Source of the DNA: a candidate division CPR2 bacterium GW2011_GWC2_39_10
GTDB taxonomy: Bacteria > Patescibacteriota > CPR2
Length of the DNA stretch: 43,763 nucleotides
Reading direction: 5' to 3'
Assembly (NCBI GenBank): GCA_000993275.1
Contig: LBVV01000017.1
Location: 1-43,763 of the forward strand
Position numbers and translations under genes: made by a program. Shown here piece by piece: positions 24,506 through 31,844 of this stretch (the first letter of the stretch is position 1; each line of letters opens with the position of its first letter). The notes beneath the pieces were generated by a model that worked only from the letters and a program-made list of their open reading frames with translations, did not search any database and was not told where the DNA came from.

Positions 24506-25173
24506 GTTTTGGGACTATTCAGGATATGTTGAATGTGGTTAATCTCTTCCGGTCTGAAAAGTTCTATTTTTCTCTCGAGTAAATGCGGCATGTAAGGACT
24601 GTCCGCGCAAAGATATCCGCAGCCAATTACTTGATGAATTACAAAGCCGTCAAGCTCGCGGCATCTTTTAAACGCCTTCCAATTACACTCATTGTCGGTT
24701 AGGGTGAGGAAGGCCACTTCGATTAGAGGGCTGCTAGTAACGATACATTTATTTTCTCTTAGACTTTCGAATGGGCCCAGCCTTTTTCCAAGCGGTAAAA
24801 AAATGTCTTCATAATGATTGGACTCAACAATAGCCTTGGTAAACGATCTTTCCCAAGGATGATCCACTTTTTGCGCCATCATTTCTTCCAGGGTATTCTG
24901 GATAATTCGAATGTAGCAAGGATCATCGGGTGGGTTTAGGTCTTCATTTCTCTCGATTATTTTTAAACCCAGAGCTTCGGCAGTTTGGATATGTCGTCCC
25001 AGAGTGCCGGCCATCGCTTTTTTCGGAAAATTGTCAACAATTTTTTCCTTAAGGCTTCGGCAAGCTGTCCGGCCATCCTCAGTTAATAAATCATTTTCAT
25101 GCTTGGCATGTCTCAAGACCAGAATATCCACTTCATGTACATCATCAAAACCAGAATATTTTTGGTCACGCAT
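24496..25173 (-). CDS. Divergent histidine phosphatase-like protein
   Basis: A 225-residue protein of the phosphoglycerate mutase/histidine phosphatase type. The N-terminal catalytic motif is LRHAKHE (about 20-26) and GRHIQTAEALG (about 59-69) resembles the second conserved segment. The usual C-terminal catalytic His (SHG) is replaced by TSSPLIEVAF, so activity is doubtful. GGGG precedes ATG. The substrate cannot be predicted; candidates include small phosphoesters or phosphoproteins. It has no operon partner except perhaps the hypothetical gene beyond the terminator. Confidence 0.7.
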   Translation of the reverse strand: MRDQKYSGFDDVHEVDILVLRHAKHENDLLTEDGRTACRSLKEKIVDNFPKKAMAGTLGRHIQTAEALGLKIIERNEDLNPPDDPCYIRIIQNTLEEMMAQKVDHPWERSFTKAIVESNHYEDIFLPLGKRLGPFESLRENKCIVTSSPLIEVAFLTLTDNECNWKAFKRCRELDGFVIHQVIGCGYLCADSPYMPHLLERKIELFRPEEINHIQHILNSPKTAR

Positions 25174-25460
25174 CTTTTAACCCCTTTCTTACAAATTTGG
25201 AAAGTACATTTGATTACATATTACCATTTAAAAAGTGCTTTTTTATACTTTCAGTTGTGCGACATAATCTTTTTAGCGGCTTAAAGCACAAAAACAAGTA
25301 AAAGATTTTTTAATATTCTTCCATAAAATAGAAATTCAAGTCAAGATTTATATAAAAATTAATGGCTTCAAGGATGAGTGTGCTGCTTCCTAATTTTTAT
25401 AATTCGAGATTGTCCACAAAACTCCCTAAAGCGTCATTTAATGGCCTCATGCACCCTATT
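25174..25460. other. Intergenic spacer without visible gene
   Basis: AT-rich spacer between divergent genes. No ORF with a ribosome site, no tRNA and no clear inverted repeat was seen. It must hold the promoter of the minus-strand phosphatase-like gene, but no convincing -35/-10 pair was identified there. Confidence 0.5.
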
Positions 25461-25489
25461 TTGAATAAAAGCGGGAGTTTTGATACAAT
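25461..25489 (+). promoter_or_regulatory. Promoter of the Nudix gene
   Basis: TTGAAT (25461-25466), a 17-nt spacer and TACAAT (25484-25489) with an extended TGA before it. The leader is about 57 nt and contains GGAAGGAG before the ATG at 25553. Confidence 0.65.
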
Positions 25490-25552
25490 GCTTATGAACA
25501 ATACAAATATGGTCTAAGGGGGGTTTTGTTTAAAGTGGAAGGAGTTTTATAA

Positions 25553-25990
25553 ATGAAAAAAGGTGTAGATTATACGGGTGTCGGCGTATGTACTGTAATT
25601 GTAAATAATAATGGTGAAATTTTCTTAGGTAAAAGAGGTCGGGATTCTCGAAATCAAATTGGTTTTTGGTCGATTCCGGGCGGCGGAGTTCGATTTGGTG
25701 AAAAATTGGCTGAGGCTATAACAAGAGAAGTTAAAGAAGAACATGATATAAGTATAGAGTTGTTAGAACAGTTGCCGGCCATTGATCATTTAATTCTATC
25801 CGAGAAACAGCATTGGGTTACGACCCCATTTGTGGCTAAAATTAAGAATGGTCAAACGCCAAAGATAATGGAGCAAAATAAATGTGATGAAATTGGATGG
25901 TTTACTTTAAACAACTTACCTAAACCTCATGGTGACGCTAGCGCAAACGCCATTAAAAATTATAAAAAGTACTATCTAAAAAATAATTAA
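25553..25990 (+). CDS. Nudix hydrolase
   Basis: A 145-residue Nudix protein. The box GGVRFGEKLAEAITREVKEE (about 44-63) followed by HDI matches GX5EX7REUXEEXGU, except that the final Gly is Asp. The preceding GKRGRDSRNQIGFWSIPGGG and a short length resemble the NUDT15/dNTP pyrophosphatase type. It likely hydrolyses a nucleoside diphosphate derivative such as an oxidised or non-canonical dNTP; the exact substrate is unknown. Clear ribosome site (GGAG) and promoter. Confidence 0.9.
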   Translation: MKKGVDYTGVGVCTVIVNNNGEIFLGKRGRDSRNQIGFWSIPGGGVRFGEKLAEAITREVKEEHDISIELLEQLPAIDHLILSEKQHWVTTPFVAKIKNGQTPKIMEQNKCDEIGWFTLNNLPKPHGDASANAIKNYKKYYLKNN

Positions 25991-26182
25991 GTTGATCTTT
26001 CTCCAATCTCTAGTATTCGCCGAATCTTCATTGCTTATAAGCCCGCGCCCGCGTTTTTAGGTAGTTTTGTTATGAAAAAAAGAAGGAAAAATAAGGGAAA
26101 ATAAGGATTGACAATGAGGAATTGCGGGAAAGGTTGTTTGGGGCATTTTTGCTTGATTGTTTGTTTTAGATAGAGAAAGTGA

Positions 26183-26188
26183 TAGAGT
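26183..26188 (+). promoter_or_regulatory. -10 element for leaderless start at 26195
   Basis: TAGAGT, then AGGAAT (6 nt), then ATG, with TGA before the hexamer. The AGGA could instead serve as a very close ribosome site. Confidence 0.4.
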
Positions 26189-26194
26189 AGGAAT

Positions 26195-26632
26195 ATGTTA
26201 ATTCCAACACATTTATTTGTTACCACATGCGTAGCTTTTGAACTGCACTTAACGGGCACCGAACTGATTACCGCATATATTTTCGGCGTACTGATAGACT
26301 TGGATCATCTTACAAAGATAAAAAGACTCAGGGAAAAAGATTTTTGGTTAGCTAAAGGAAAGTTTTGCGATCACACATGGCTTCATGAACCTCTAGGACT
26401 AATTGTTGTTATTCTGATATCGATAATTATACAAAGTAAAATTCCAGTTATTTTTTATTCGATCCATTTTTTTATGGATCATTTTCTTCTTAAGGCAAAA
26501 AGCATGCCGTTCCTACCATTTAGGCAGAAAGTATATTCTTGGGGTTTTATTCCTTCGGGATCAAAAGTGGAGTGGTTTTTAGCGCCCCTATTTATAATTA
26601 TTTCGATTTATTTGGCATGGAATTTATTTTAA
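26195..26632 (+). CDS. YdjM-like membrane metal-dependent hydrolase family
   Basis: A 145-residue membrane protein with about four TM segments and His/Asp motifs facing the membrane: IPTHLF at the start, VLIDLDHL (about 32-39), DHTWLHEP (about 59-66) and IHFFMDHF (about 89-96). These match the YdjM/DUF457 family of predicted membrane-bound metal-dependent hydrolases, whose reaction is unknown. The ORF overlaps the convergent transporter gene by 9 bp. The start is 6 nt after TAGAGT. Confidence 0.75.
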   Translation: MLIPTHLFVTTCVAFELHLTGTELITAYIFGVLIDLDHLTKIKRLREKDFWLAKGKFCDHTWLHEPLGLIVVILISIIIQSKIPVIFYSIHFFMDHFLLKAKSMPFLPFRQKVYSWGFIPSGSKVEWFLAPLFIIISIYLAWNLF

Positions 26633-27472
26633 AAGTAAAACGCCGATGAAGCCGAGAAAAACGGCGATCAATTTTTTAACCAAATCATCCCTCTCCTTTA
26701 AAAAGATAAAGGCAAAAATAACTGTAAGTATTGTTGCCACTTGAGTTAGCGGTGATATTTGGGATGCCTTGGCGCCCAACGTAAGGGCTGCGTAGTAACA
26801 TAAAATTGCTATTGATGTTAACATAGAAACAATTAAAATATTTAAAAATCGTTTACCCTTTAAATAAGTTTTCGTTGCGGCGATTTTTTTTGGATTTACG
26901 GCCGCCATAAATAATGCTGGAAATAAGAATGTTAAAGCACTATAGGTTGGAATATCAAACTTTCTAAGTATATATACATCGTTTAGAAAGGCAATACTAG
27001 CGATAGGAGCTGCTGCAAGAGCAAAAATTTCTTCTATTTTAAAGTTAAATTTGAAACCTTTGGCGGTTACGATAATGACACTTAAAATTATGAGAATTAT
27101 ACCTGCAAATTGCTCAAAAGTTACAGTTTCGTTTAAGAAAATGATAGCACCCAGAACTGTCCACAGAATTCCGGTTTGAAAAAGGATGGTAAATTTTGAA
27201 GCTTCAATTTTTTTTAGCGAATTAAGGCGAAAATAATTAAACAAATAGTAAGAGACAACCATGAGTAAAATATTTGGTAGGTAATTTTTTAATTCTGACG
27301 CATCAAATCCGCTGATTAAAGCATATATTAAAATAATAAAACCGGCGGTAAATTGAAAAACAATTGAGTAAGCGATTGGATCAGAGTCCTTGTCTTTTAG
27401 AGCAAGCCTGTGCCAAATAGTAATGGCAGTGGAGGCCGAGACACCAATTAAAATGAAAAATATCCAGTTCAT
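26624..27472 (-). CDS. EamA/DMT-family transporter
   Basis: A 282-residue protein with about ten TM helices arranged as two similar halves, the EamA (drug/metabolite transporter) layout. The second half contains SQISPLTQVATILTVIFAFI and FLKERDD, typical of the repeat end. It likely exports or imports a small metabolite; the substrate is unknown. It lies 27 bp after gpmI on the same strand and is probably co-transcribed. No good ribosome site is visible. Confidence 0.85.
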   Translation of the reverse strand: MNWIFFILIGVSASTAITIWHRLALKDKDSDPIAYSIVFQFTAGFIILIYALISGFDASELKNYLPNILLMVVSYYLFNYFRLNSLKKIEASKFTILFQTGILWTVLGAIIFLNETVTFEQFAGIILIILSVIIVTAKGFKFNFKIEEIFALAAAPIASIAFLNDVYILRKFDIPTYSALTFLFPALFMAAVNPKKIAATKTYLKGKRFLNILIVSMLTSIAILCYYAALTLGAKASQISPLTQVATILTVIFAFIFLKERDDLVKKLIAVFLGFIGVLLLK

Positions 27473-27499
27473 TCGTACGCTTTTTCCAGGGTAATTTTT

Positions 27500-29041
27500 T
27501 TATTCATTAATTAAATTTCTTCCGGTCATTTCTTCCGGTTTTTTTAAATCCATTAATTTAAGTAATGTTGGAGCTAAATCTGCAAGGCAACCATTTTCTT
27601 TTAAGGTGGCGTCTTTGTATTTATCGCTGATTAAAATTAGGGGTACAGGATTAGTGGTGTGGGCTGTATGAGGTTGACCTGTTTCGTAATCTATCATTTG
27701 TTCGGCATTTCCGTGGTCTGCCGTAATTAGCGCTTGGCCGCCATTTTCTAGTATTTTTTCAATAATTACGCCTAGACAATTATCAACAGTTTCTACAGCT
27801 TTAACGGCAGCGGGAATAATACCGGAGTGGCCGACCATATCGCAGTTAGCAAAATTTAAAATTATGATGTCTAAAATTCCGGAATCAATCCGTTTTAATG
27901 CTTCGGCCGTAACTTCATAAGCGCTCATTTCCGGTTTTAGATCGTAGGTGGCAACTTTGGGAGAAGCTATTAATGCCCTGTCCTCACCTTCAAAAACTTT
28001 TTCCCTGCCGCCGGAAAAAAAATAAGTGACGTGAGCATATTTTTCAGTTTCGGCAATTCTTAACTGTTTTTTGCCAAGTTTTGATAAATATTCGCCTAAA
28101 GTGTTAATGATTTCCTTATCTTCATAAGCAATATGAACGTTTTTTAACGTTTCATCGTAATTAGTCATTGTTATAAAATTGGTTTTAAAATAACCGCTTG
28201 GCCTATTTATTTCGGAAAAATCATTTTCCGTAAGTGTTCTGGTTAATTGTCTCGCCCTGTCCGGCCTAAAATTAAAAAAAATAACCGAATCATTTTCTTT
28301 TATGGTGGCTACCGGTTCATCATTTTCCACCATAACGGTTGGCAGGACAAATTCATCATTGATGTCTTGGAGGTAGGATTTTTCTATAGCTTCGATGGCA
28401 TCTGTTTCCCGATTTCCTTCACCTAAGAGTAAGGCGTCGTAGGATTTTTGAATTCTTTCCCATCTTTTATCTCTATCCATGGCGTAATATCTGCCGGAGA
28501 TCGAGGCAATTTTACCTATTCCTAATTCTTGCATCTTTTGTTGAAGCTCTTTTACATAGCCGGCGCCGCTAGTCGGGGGAGTATCTCTGCCATCCAAAAA
28601 GCAGTGGACGAAAACTTTGGATAGCCTTTTGTCTTTTGCCATTTTTAAAAGGGCATAAAGGTGAGAGTTATGACTATGGACTCCGCCATCAGAAACCAGC
28701 CCCATTAAATGAAGGGCTGAATTATTTTTTGTTGCTTCATCCATGGCTTTATTTAAAACAGGATTGTTATAAAACTTACCATTTTCGATAGCCTTGGAAA
28801 TTCTTAGCAAGTTTTGATAAACAACTCTACCGGCGCCAATGTTTAAATGGCCAACCTCGGAATTGCCCATTTGGTTTTTTGGAAGGCCGACATATTCGCC
28901 GCTCCCCATAATTTTGGTATGAGGATAAGTATTCCAATACTTATCAAAATTTGGCTTTTTGGCCATAAAAACGGCATTGCCTCCTTCTTTGTCATTTAGG
29001 CCAAAGCCATCTAAGATTATTAATGCGATTAATTTTTTCAT
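27500..29041 (-). CDS. gpmI: Phosphoglycerate mutase, cofactor-independent
   Basis: A 513-residue iPGM that interconverts 3- and 2-phosphoglycerate in glycolysis. It has LIILDGFGLND with a metal-binding Asp at the start, the active-site Ser in NQMGNSEVGHLNIGAGR (about 57-73), FLDGRDTPP, RYYAMDRDKRWER, NFRPDRARQ, and TADHGNAE with HTTNPVP near the C terminus. Length and motifs are complete. TAGAAT lies 8 nt before ATG (29055-29050 on the minus strand), so the mRNA may be nearly leaderless. It complements gap, pgk and tpiA at the other end of the window. Confidence 0.97.
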   Translation of the reverse strand: MKKLIALIILDGFGLNDKEGGNAVFMAKKPNFDKYWNTYPHTKIMGSGEYVGLPKNQMGNSEVGHLNIGAGRVVYQNLLRISKAIENGKFYNNPVLNKAMDEATKNNSALHLMGLVSDGGVHSHNSHLYALLKMAKDKRLSKVFVHCFLDGRDTPPTSGAGYVKELQQKMQELGIGKIASISGRYYAMDRDKRWERIQKSYDALLLGEGNRETDAIEAIEKSYLQDINDEFVLPTVMVENDEPVATIKENDSVIFFNFRPDRARQLTRTLTENDFSEINRPSGYFKTNFITMTNYDETLKNVHIAYEDKEIINTLGEYLSKLGKKQLRIAETEKYAHVTYFFSGGREKVFEGEDRALIASPKVATYDLKPEMSAYEVTAEALKRIDSGILDIIILNFANCDMVGHSGIIPAAVKAVETVDNCLGVIIEKILENGGQALITADHGNAEQMIDYETGQPHTAHTTNPVPLILISDKYKDATLKENGCLADLAPTLLKLMDLKKPEEMTGRNLINE

Positions 29042-29101
29042 ACCCTAGTATTCTAGCATTAATAGATTGTTTTAAAAATAAAAAAAGAGTTTACATTTTT
29101 T

Positions 29102-29130
29102 TTGACAAATATTAATGCTTCATTTAGTAT
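29102..29130 (+). promoter_or_regulatory. Consensus sigma70 promoter
   Basis: TTGACA (29102-29107), a 17-nt spacer and TAGTAT (29125-29130), the best promoter match in the window. It drives a leader with a 12-codon ORF at 29142 (MVKKALIALICG) and then the radical SAM fragment. Confidence 0.75.
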
Positions 29131-29197
29131 TGATTTATGTGATGGTTAAAAAAGCGCTAATTGCGCTGATTTGTGGTTAGCAAGGATAATAATATTT

Positions 29198-29356
29198 ATG
29201 GGTGTTAGAATAAAAATGGATAAGCCGAAAGTAATCAACTGGTTTCTCACGGGTAAATGCAACCTAAATTGCCAGTTTTGTTATGGGAAATTTAATGAAG
29301 ACTGCTTAACTTTGGAAAAAAATAAAAAGATTGTAGATAAGATTCTTCAAGTATAG
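29198..29356 (+). pseudogene. Radical SAM enzyme, N-terminal fragment
   Basis: About 52 residues remain. VINWFLTGKCNLNCQFCYG contains the CxxxCxxC cluster motif of radical SAM enzymes. The frame then ends at 29356, whereas such enzymes need 200 or more further residues (GGEP motif, barrel). The start is ATG 29198 with AGGA upstream, or ATG 29216. The fragment still has a consensus promoter. Its 3' end runs into the antisense of a small gene on the other strand, so a deletion has joined two broken genes near 29345. Confidence 0.75.
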
Positions 29357-29429
29357 CTGCCATTTCTTCGGGAGTCTTGGCAACAAACTCCTTGTCACCT
29401 TGTCCTTGCATAGTTTCTTCATTTGCCAT
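29292..29429 (-). CDS. Small ORF with strong ribosome site, probably truncated
   Basis: 45 residues starting MANEETMQGQGDKEFVAKTP and followed by EEMAAILEE. GGGAGG lies 5 nt before ATG, a very good ribosome site. After about residue 29 the frame reads antisense through the radical SAM fragment (Phe/Tyr-rich), which suggests the original C terminus was lost in the same deletion. It could be a small regulatory protein or, speculatively, a peptide substrate of a radical SAM enzyme. No family recognised. Confidence 0.5.
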   Translation of the reverse strand: MANEETMQGQGDKEFVAKTPEEMAAILEESYLQSFYFFPKLSSLH

Positions 29430-29498
29430 GAAAACCTCCCAATTTTAATATAAGGGTAGTATAAATTATATTTTAACGATAAATCAAGAACTAAATGT

Positions 29499-29596
29499 GT
29501 AACTGCTCACAACCCTGCGTCTTTGCGAGTGAAACGAAGCAATCTCCTCTGCTTGAAACAAGATTGCCGCACTCTCCGGCGGCTGCCGGATCGTTC
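29499..29596. mobile_element. MITE, GTAACTGCTCAC family, truncated copy D
   Basis: The left end GTAACTGCTCACAACCCTGCG and the interior of copies A and C are intact up to GGATCGTTC. The right inverted repeat is missing, and unrelated sequence starts at about 29597. This places a deletion breakpoint between the gene fragments on the left and the PEP-swivel gene on the right. Confidence 0.8.
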
Positions 29597-29683
29597 ATTT
29601 GCAGATTTAAGGGTATTGGTACAATTTTTAGAAAGTCTGTGTGTGAGGGATGGGGTCGATTTTCGTGAGTTCTTCCATTGTGT

Positions 29684-29689
29684 TAAAAT
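29684..29689 (+). promoter_or_regulatory. -10 element for leaderless start at 29696
   Basis: TAAAAT, then AGAGAT (6 nt), then ATG, within TGTTAAAATAGAGATATG. It closely resembles the sequence before the gene starting at 4134. Confidence 0.55.
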
Positions 29690-29695
29690 AGAGAT

Positions 29696-30793
29696 ATGAC
29701 AAAATTTAGTGAAATTAAGCCTGCACTTGAAGATTTCTCTTTTTCTAAAAACATCAGCTTTCCCAAAACTCCACTTTTATATTTTGAAGCAGCTTGCAGC
29801 TGCCATATTAATAATCCAGGTCAAGAATTTCTGGAGTTATCGAATTATCCCAACTTTATTGTTCTCCAAATTGATATTTATGAATCATGGCAGGACAAGT
29901 CTAAGAGGCCCGTCATTTCTGATCCTGGAATTATCCAAAGAATTATCGATGCAGCTTACGTGGAAATCAACCAAAACACCGAGTACCTTAAAAACCTTAC
30001 GAGAATCCATAATCTTGGAGATTATGAAATTATTGATTATTTAGCCAAAACCAATGTTTTGACTAAAAATATCTATGACTATTTTCTTTATTTGTCAGAT
30101 GAATGCTTTGCTACTGAAGATCCTTATTTTATCACTAAATTACCGCAAATTCGGGAAAATATTTCTTATGGTTATCTTGATCTCTTGTGGCAAGTTCACG
30201 AGCACATCTTGAATTTATTAGAAAAACAAAAGGGTTTGAGCCGCCAGCTTTCTGATCAAATGCTGATTTCGGAAATTATTGATTTTGTAAGAATGGGCGA
30301 GCTCCCCCGAAATCTAACAGCAAATCGACCAGTCGCTTTTATTTCTGTAGGTGAGGATCTTAAAATATTGTTTAATCAAGAAGTTCTAAGGCTTCAAAGT
30401 TACCTTTTAAAGCAGGATCCAGATAGAAAAGAAATTGAGGAGTTTAAGGAAACCAAAATCTTGAAAGGTATGGCTGCTAGCCATGGTCAAGCTAAGGGCC
30501 AAGTTATCAGAATAGACATTGAAGATTTTGATAGTTACGAAAAAGCCCTTGGAGGCAAAGAAAACTTTATTTTGGTTGCACCTTCAACTAGGCCTGAAAT
30601 TACACCTTATCTTAAAAGAGCTAAGGCAATTATCACTGATGAGGGTGGTGTCACTTGTCATGCCGCCATCGTTTCCAGAGAGCTCAATATCCCCAGTCTT
30701 GTAGGTACCAAAGTAGCCACCCAAGTTTTTGAAAATGGAGATTGGGTAGAATTAGATACCCGGAAGGGCATTGCAAGATTACTTAATTTTTAG
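29696..30793 (+). CDS. PEP-utilising swivel (phosphohistidine) domain protein
   Basis: A 365-residue protein whose C-terminal part (about 275-365) is a PEP-utilising enzyme mobile domain with the phosphohistidine motif TDEGGVTCHAAIVSREL and NIPSLVGT. The first 270 residues are helical and do not contain the ATP-grasp or TIM-barrel domains that partner the swivel in PEP synthase, PPDK or rifampin phosphotransferase. It may act as a carrier with partners elsewhere, or as a standalone family found in related genomes. No ribosome site; leaderless start. CCGG is nearly absent, as in the operon at 33.7 kb. Confidence 0.75.
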   Translation: MTKFSEIKPALEDFSFSKNISFPKTPLLYFEAACSCHINNPGQEFLELSNYPNFIVLQIDIYESWQDKSKRPVISDPGIIQRIIDAAYVEINQNTEYLKNLTRIHNLGDYEIIDYLAKTNVLTKNIYDYFLYLSDECFATEDPYFITKLPQIRENISYGYLDLLWQVHEHILNLLEKQKGLSRQLSDQMLISEIIDFVRMGELPRNLTANRPVAFISVGEDLKILFNQEVLRLQSYLLKQDPDRKEIEEFKETKILKGMAASHGQAKGQVIRIDIEDFDSYEKALGGKENFILVAPSTRPEITPYLKRAKAIITDEGGVTCHAAIVSRELNIPSLVGTKVATQVFENGDWVELDTRKGIARLLNF

Positions 30794-30898
30794 TCAGCTT
30801 GAGAAGTGACAGGACCAATCTCATAAAGAAGCTAAATTTCTATAATTTAGGGAAACTGTAAAATAAAAAACGGTCTCAAAAAGCCATTTTAAACTGTT

Positions 30899-31011
30899 AG
30901 CCCTTCGGCAGGCTCAGGGCATAGTTCGACAAATAAAAAAGAAGCTCTATGCTTCTTTTTACATCTTATTCTCGTAGTCAATTCTGCCAATAGTGAGCTT
31001 GTCGAACTATG
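30899..31011. repeat. Inverted-repeat element with CATAGTTCGACAA ends
   Basis: CATAGTTCGACAA (30920-30932) and TTGTCGAACTATG (30999-31011) are perfect 13-bp inverted repeats. Just left is a GCCCT ... AGGGC hairpin (30900-30920). The interior holds the terminator at 30936-30960. It is a small non-coding element, probably mobile in origin; no target duplication was recognised. Confidence 0.6.
30936..30960. terminator. Bidirectional intrinsic terminator
   Basis: AAAAAGAAGC (30936-30945) and GCTTCTTTTT (30951-30960) form a 10-bp stem with a 5-nt loop. It can end transcription of the swivel-domain gene from the left and of the tRNA region from the right. Confidence 0.75.
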
Positions 31012-31091
31012 GCAGCCCCGGCGGCCCGTCTTCGCTAAAGCTACGAGCGGGTAAAGATTCTCACCCGGGTTCGAATTCAACCAGAAACAAA

Positions 31092-31135
31092 CCAGGTCTC
31101 TGTTATCCACCTTGCGGTGAATTTCAGAGACCTGG
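31092..31135 (-). terminator. Hairpin overlapping the tRNA-Glu 3' end
   Basis: CCAGGTCTCTG (31092-31102) and CAGAGACCTGG (31125-31135) are perfect 11-bp arms around a 22-nt loop. On the minus strand the stem begins with the CCA of the tRNA and is followed by a T-rich stretch (TTTGTTT). It may be the tRNA terminator and must compete with CCA exposure in the precursor. Confidence 0.55.
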
Positions 31136-31209
31136 TAGCCCCGGCGGGATTCGAACCCGCGATCTTCAGGATGAAAACCTGATATCCTAGGCCTCTAGAC
31201 GACGGGGCC
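31133..31209 (-). tRNA. tRNA-Glu (anticodon TTC)
   Basis: The minus strand folds as a tRNA. The acceptor is GGCCCCG/CGGGGCT with a G-U first pair, discriminator A and encoded CCA. The D-arm follows GTCGTCTAGAGG. The anticodon stem TCAGG/CCTGA has loop TTTTCAT, giving TTC. The T-arm is GCGGGTTCGAATCCCGC. It reads GAA/GAG codons. It is the only tRNA seen in the window and lies inside the accessory region at 29-38 kb, between two repeat elements. Confidence 0.97.
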
Positions 31210-31218
31210 TCATTAGGT

Positions 31219-31288
31219 CAACAAACAAAAAACAATGAACAACCAGAAGAAACTGCTATATGTTCCTTATTTTTTGTTATTTGACTAC
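31219..31288. repeat. Heptamer array (10 units)
   Basis: Ten 7-bp units in phase. The left arm is CAACAAA, CAAAAAA, CAATGAA, CAACCAG; the right arm is opposed (TGTTCCT, TATTTTT, TGTTATT). It is the same two-arm design as the arrays at 1112, 14069 and 42955. It lies directly upstream of the tRNA-Glu gene. Confidence 0.55.
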
Positions 31289-31796
31289 AATAATTTAACA
31301 GATTATAGGCGTTTTGTAAACACACAATTTGATTTTTGATTTTTCACTGAACCAGCTTCGCTTCTTAAAAATAAATATTTTGCTTAATCGTCATTCCCGC
31401 AGAGACGGGAATCCAGAAGCTTGACTATTTGTTGCCTAAAATGATGGTAGACCTTAAAAAAGCGGCTATGGAGAAAATGGTCTGGCTTTACCTTTGCGAT
31501 TGCCATATAAATGCTGTTATAAATCTTGCCAATCTTCTTGGGAGGTTACTAACCGAAGAAGAGCTTCATGGCGGCGCATATCCATGTAACCTTCCATATA
31601 ACCTCAAGAGCTTATATGGAAGCCTTGCCTTTTGAAGTTTTTCTAGCAAACCTTAAAGAATGTCTAGAGACTCTGGTAAAAAAATGGGTTCTAATGGTTC
31701 GCAACTCAACAAGACGCTTGGTGGGTTGGGGGTGATTTTATTTTACTAGCTTCGCTTTAAACGTACACGCCGGCTAACGCCGGTGGTTTGTATGAT
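31289..31796. other. Spacer with repeat remnants, no convincing gene
   Basis: It contains a GTCATTCCCGC ... GGGAATCC hairpin (about 31390-31413) of the type found in MITE cores, an 11-bp inverted repeat CTTCCATATAA/TTATATGGAAG (31591-31601, 31612-31622), and a short CCGGC/GCCGG hairpin near 31769-31782. A 68-codon frame at 31429 has no ribosome site and overlaps these repeats, so it is not called. The region looks like accumulated element debris. Confidence 0.5.
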
Positions 31797-31827
31797 AAAA
31801 AAAAGCGGTTTGAGTATCAAACCGCTT
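31797..31827 (-). terminator. Intrinsic terminator of metG
   Basis: Arms AAGCGGTTTGA (31803-31813) and TCAAACCGCTT (31817-31827) with a 3-nt loop, followed on the minus strand by a run of T. It lies 18 bp after the metG stop. Confidence 0.85.
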
Positions 31828-31844
31828 GTGGCATGTAATGCCTT

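Noticed and set aside
26035-26259. 74-codon minus-strand ORF
   Set aside because: Antisense to the promoter and start of the YdjM-like gene, with low-complexity Phe/Pro/Lys content.
29142-29180. 12-codon leader peptide after the consensus promoter
   Set aside because: It has an ATG and stop but no ribosome site; too short to support as a gene, so it is mentioned only with the promoter.
31011-31075. Second tRNA gene next to tRNA-Glu
   Set aside because: GGTTCGAATTC looks like a T-loop, but the flanking bases do not pair and no anticodon or acceptor stem can be drawn.
31429-31635. 68-codon plus-strand ORF
   Set aside because: No ribosome site, overlaps inverted repeats and element debris, and resembles no protein family.
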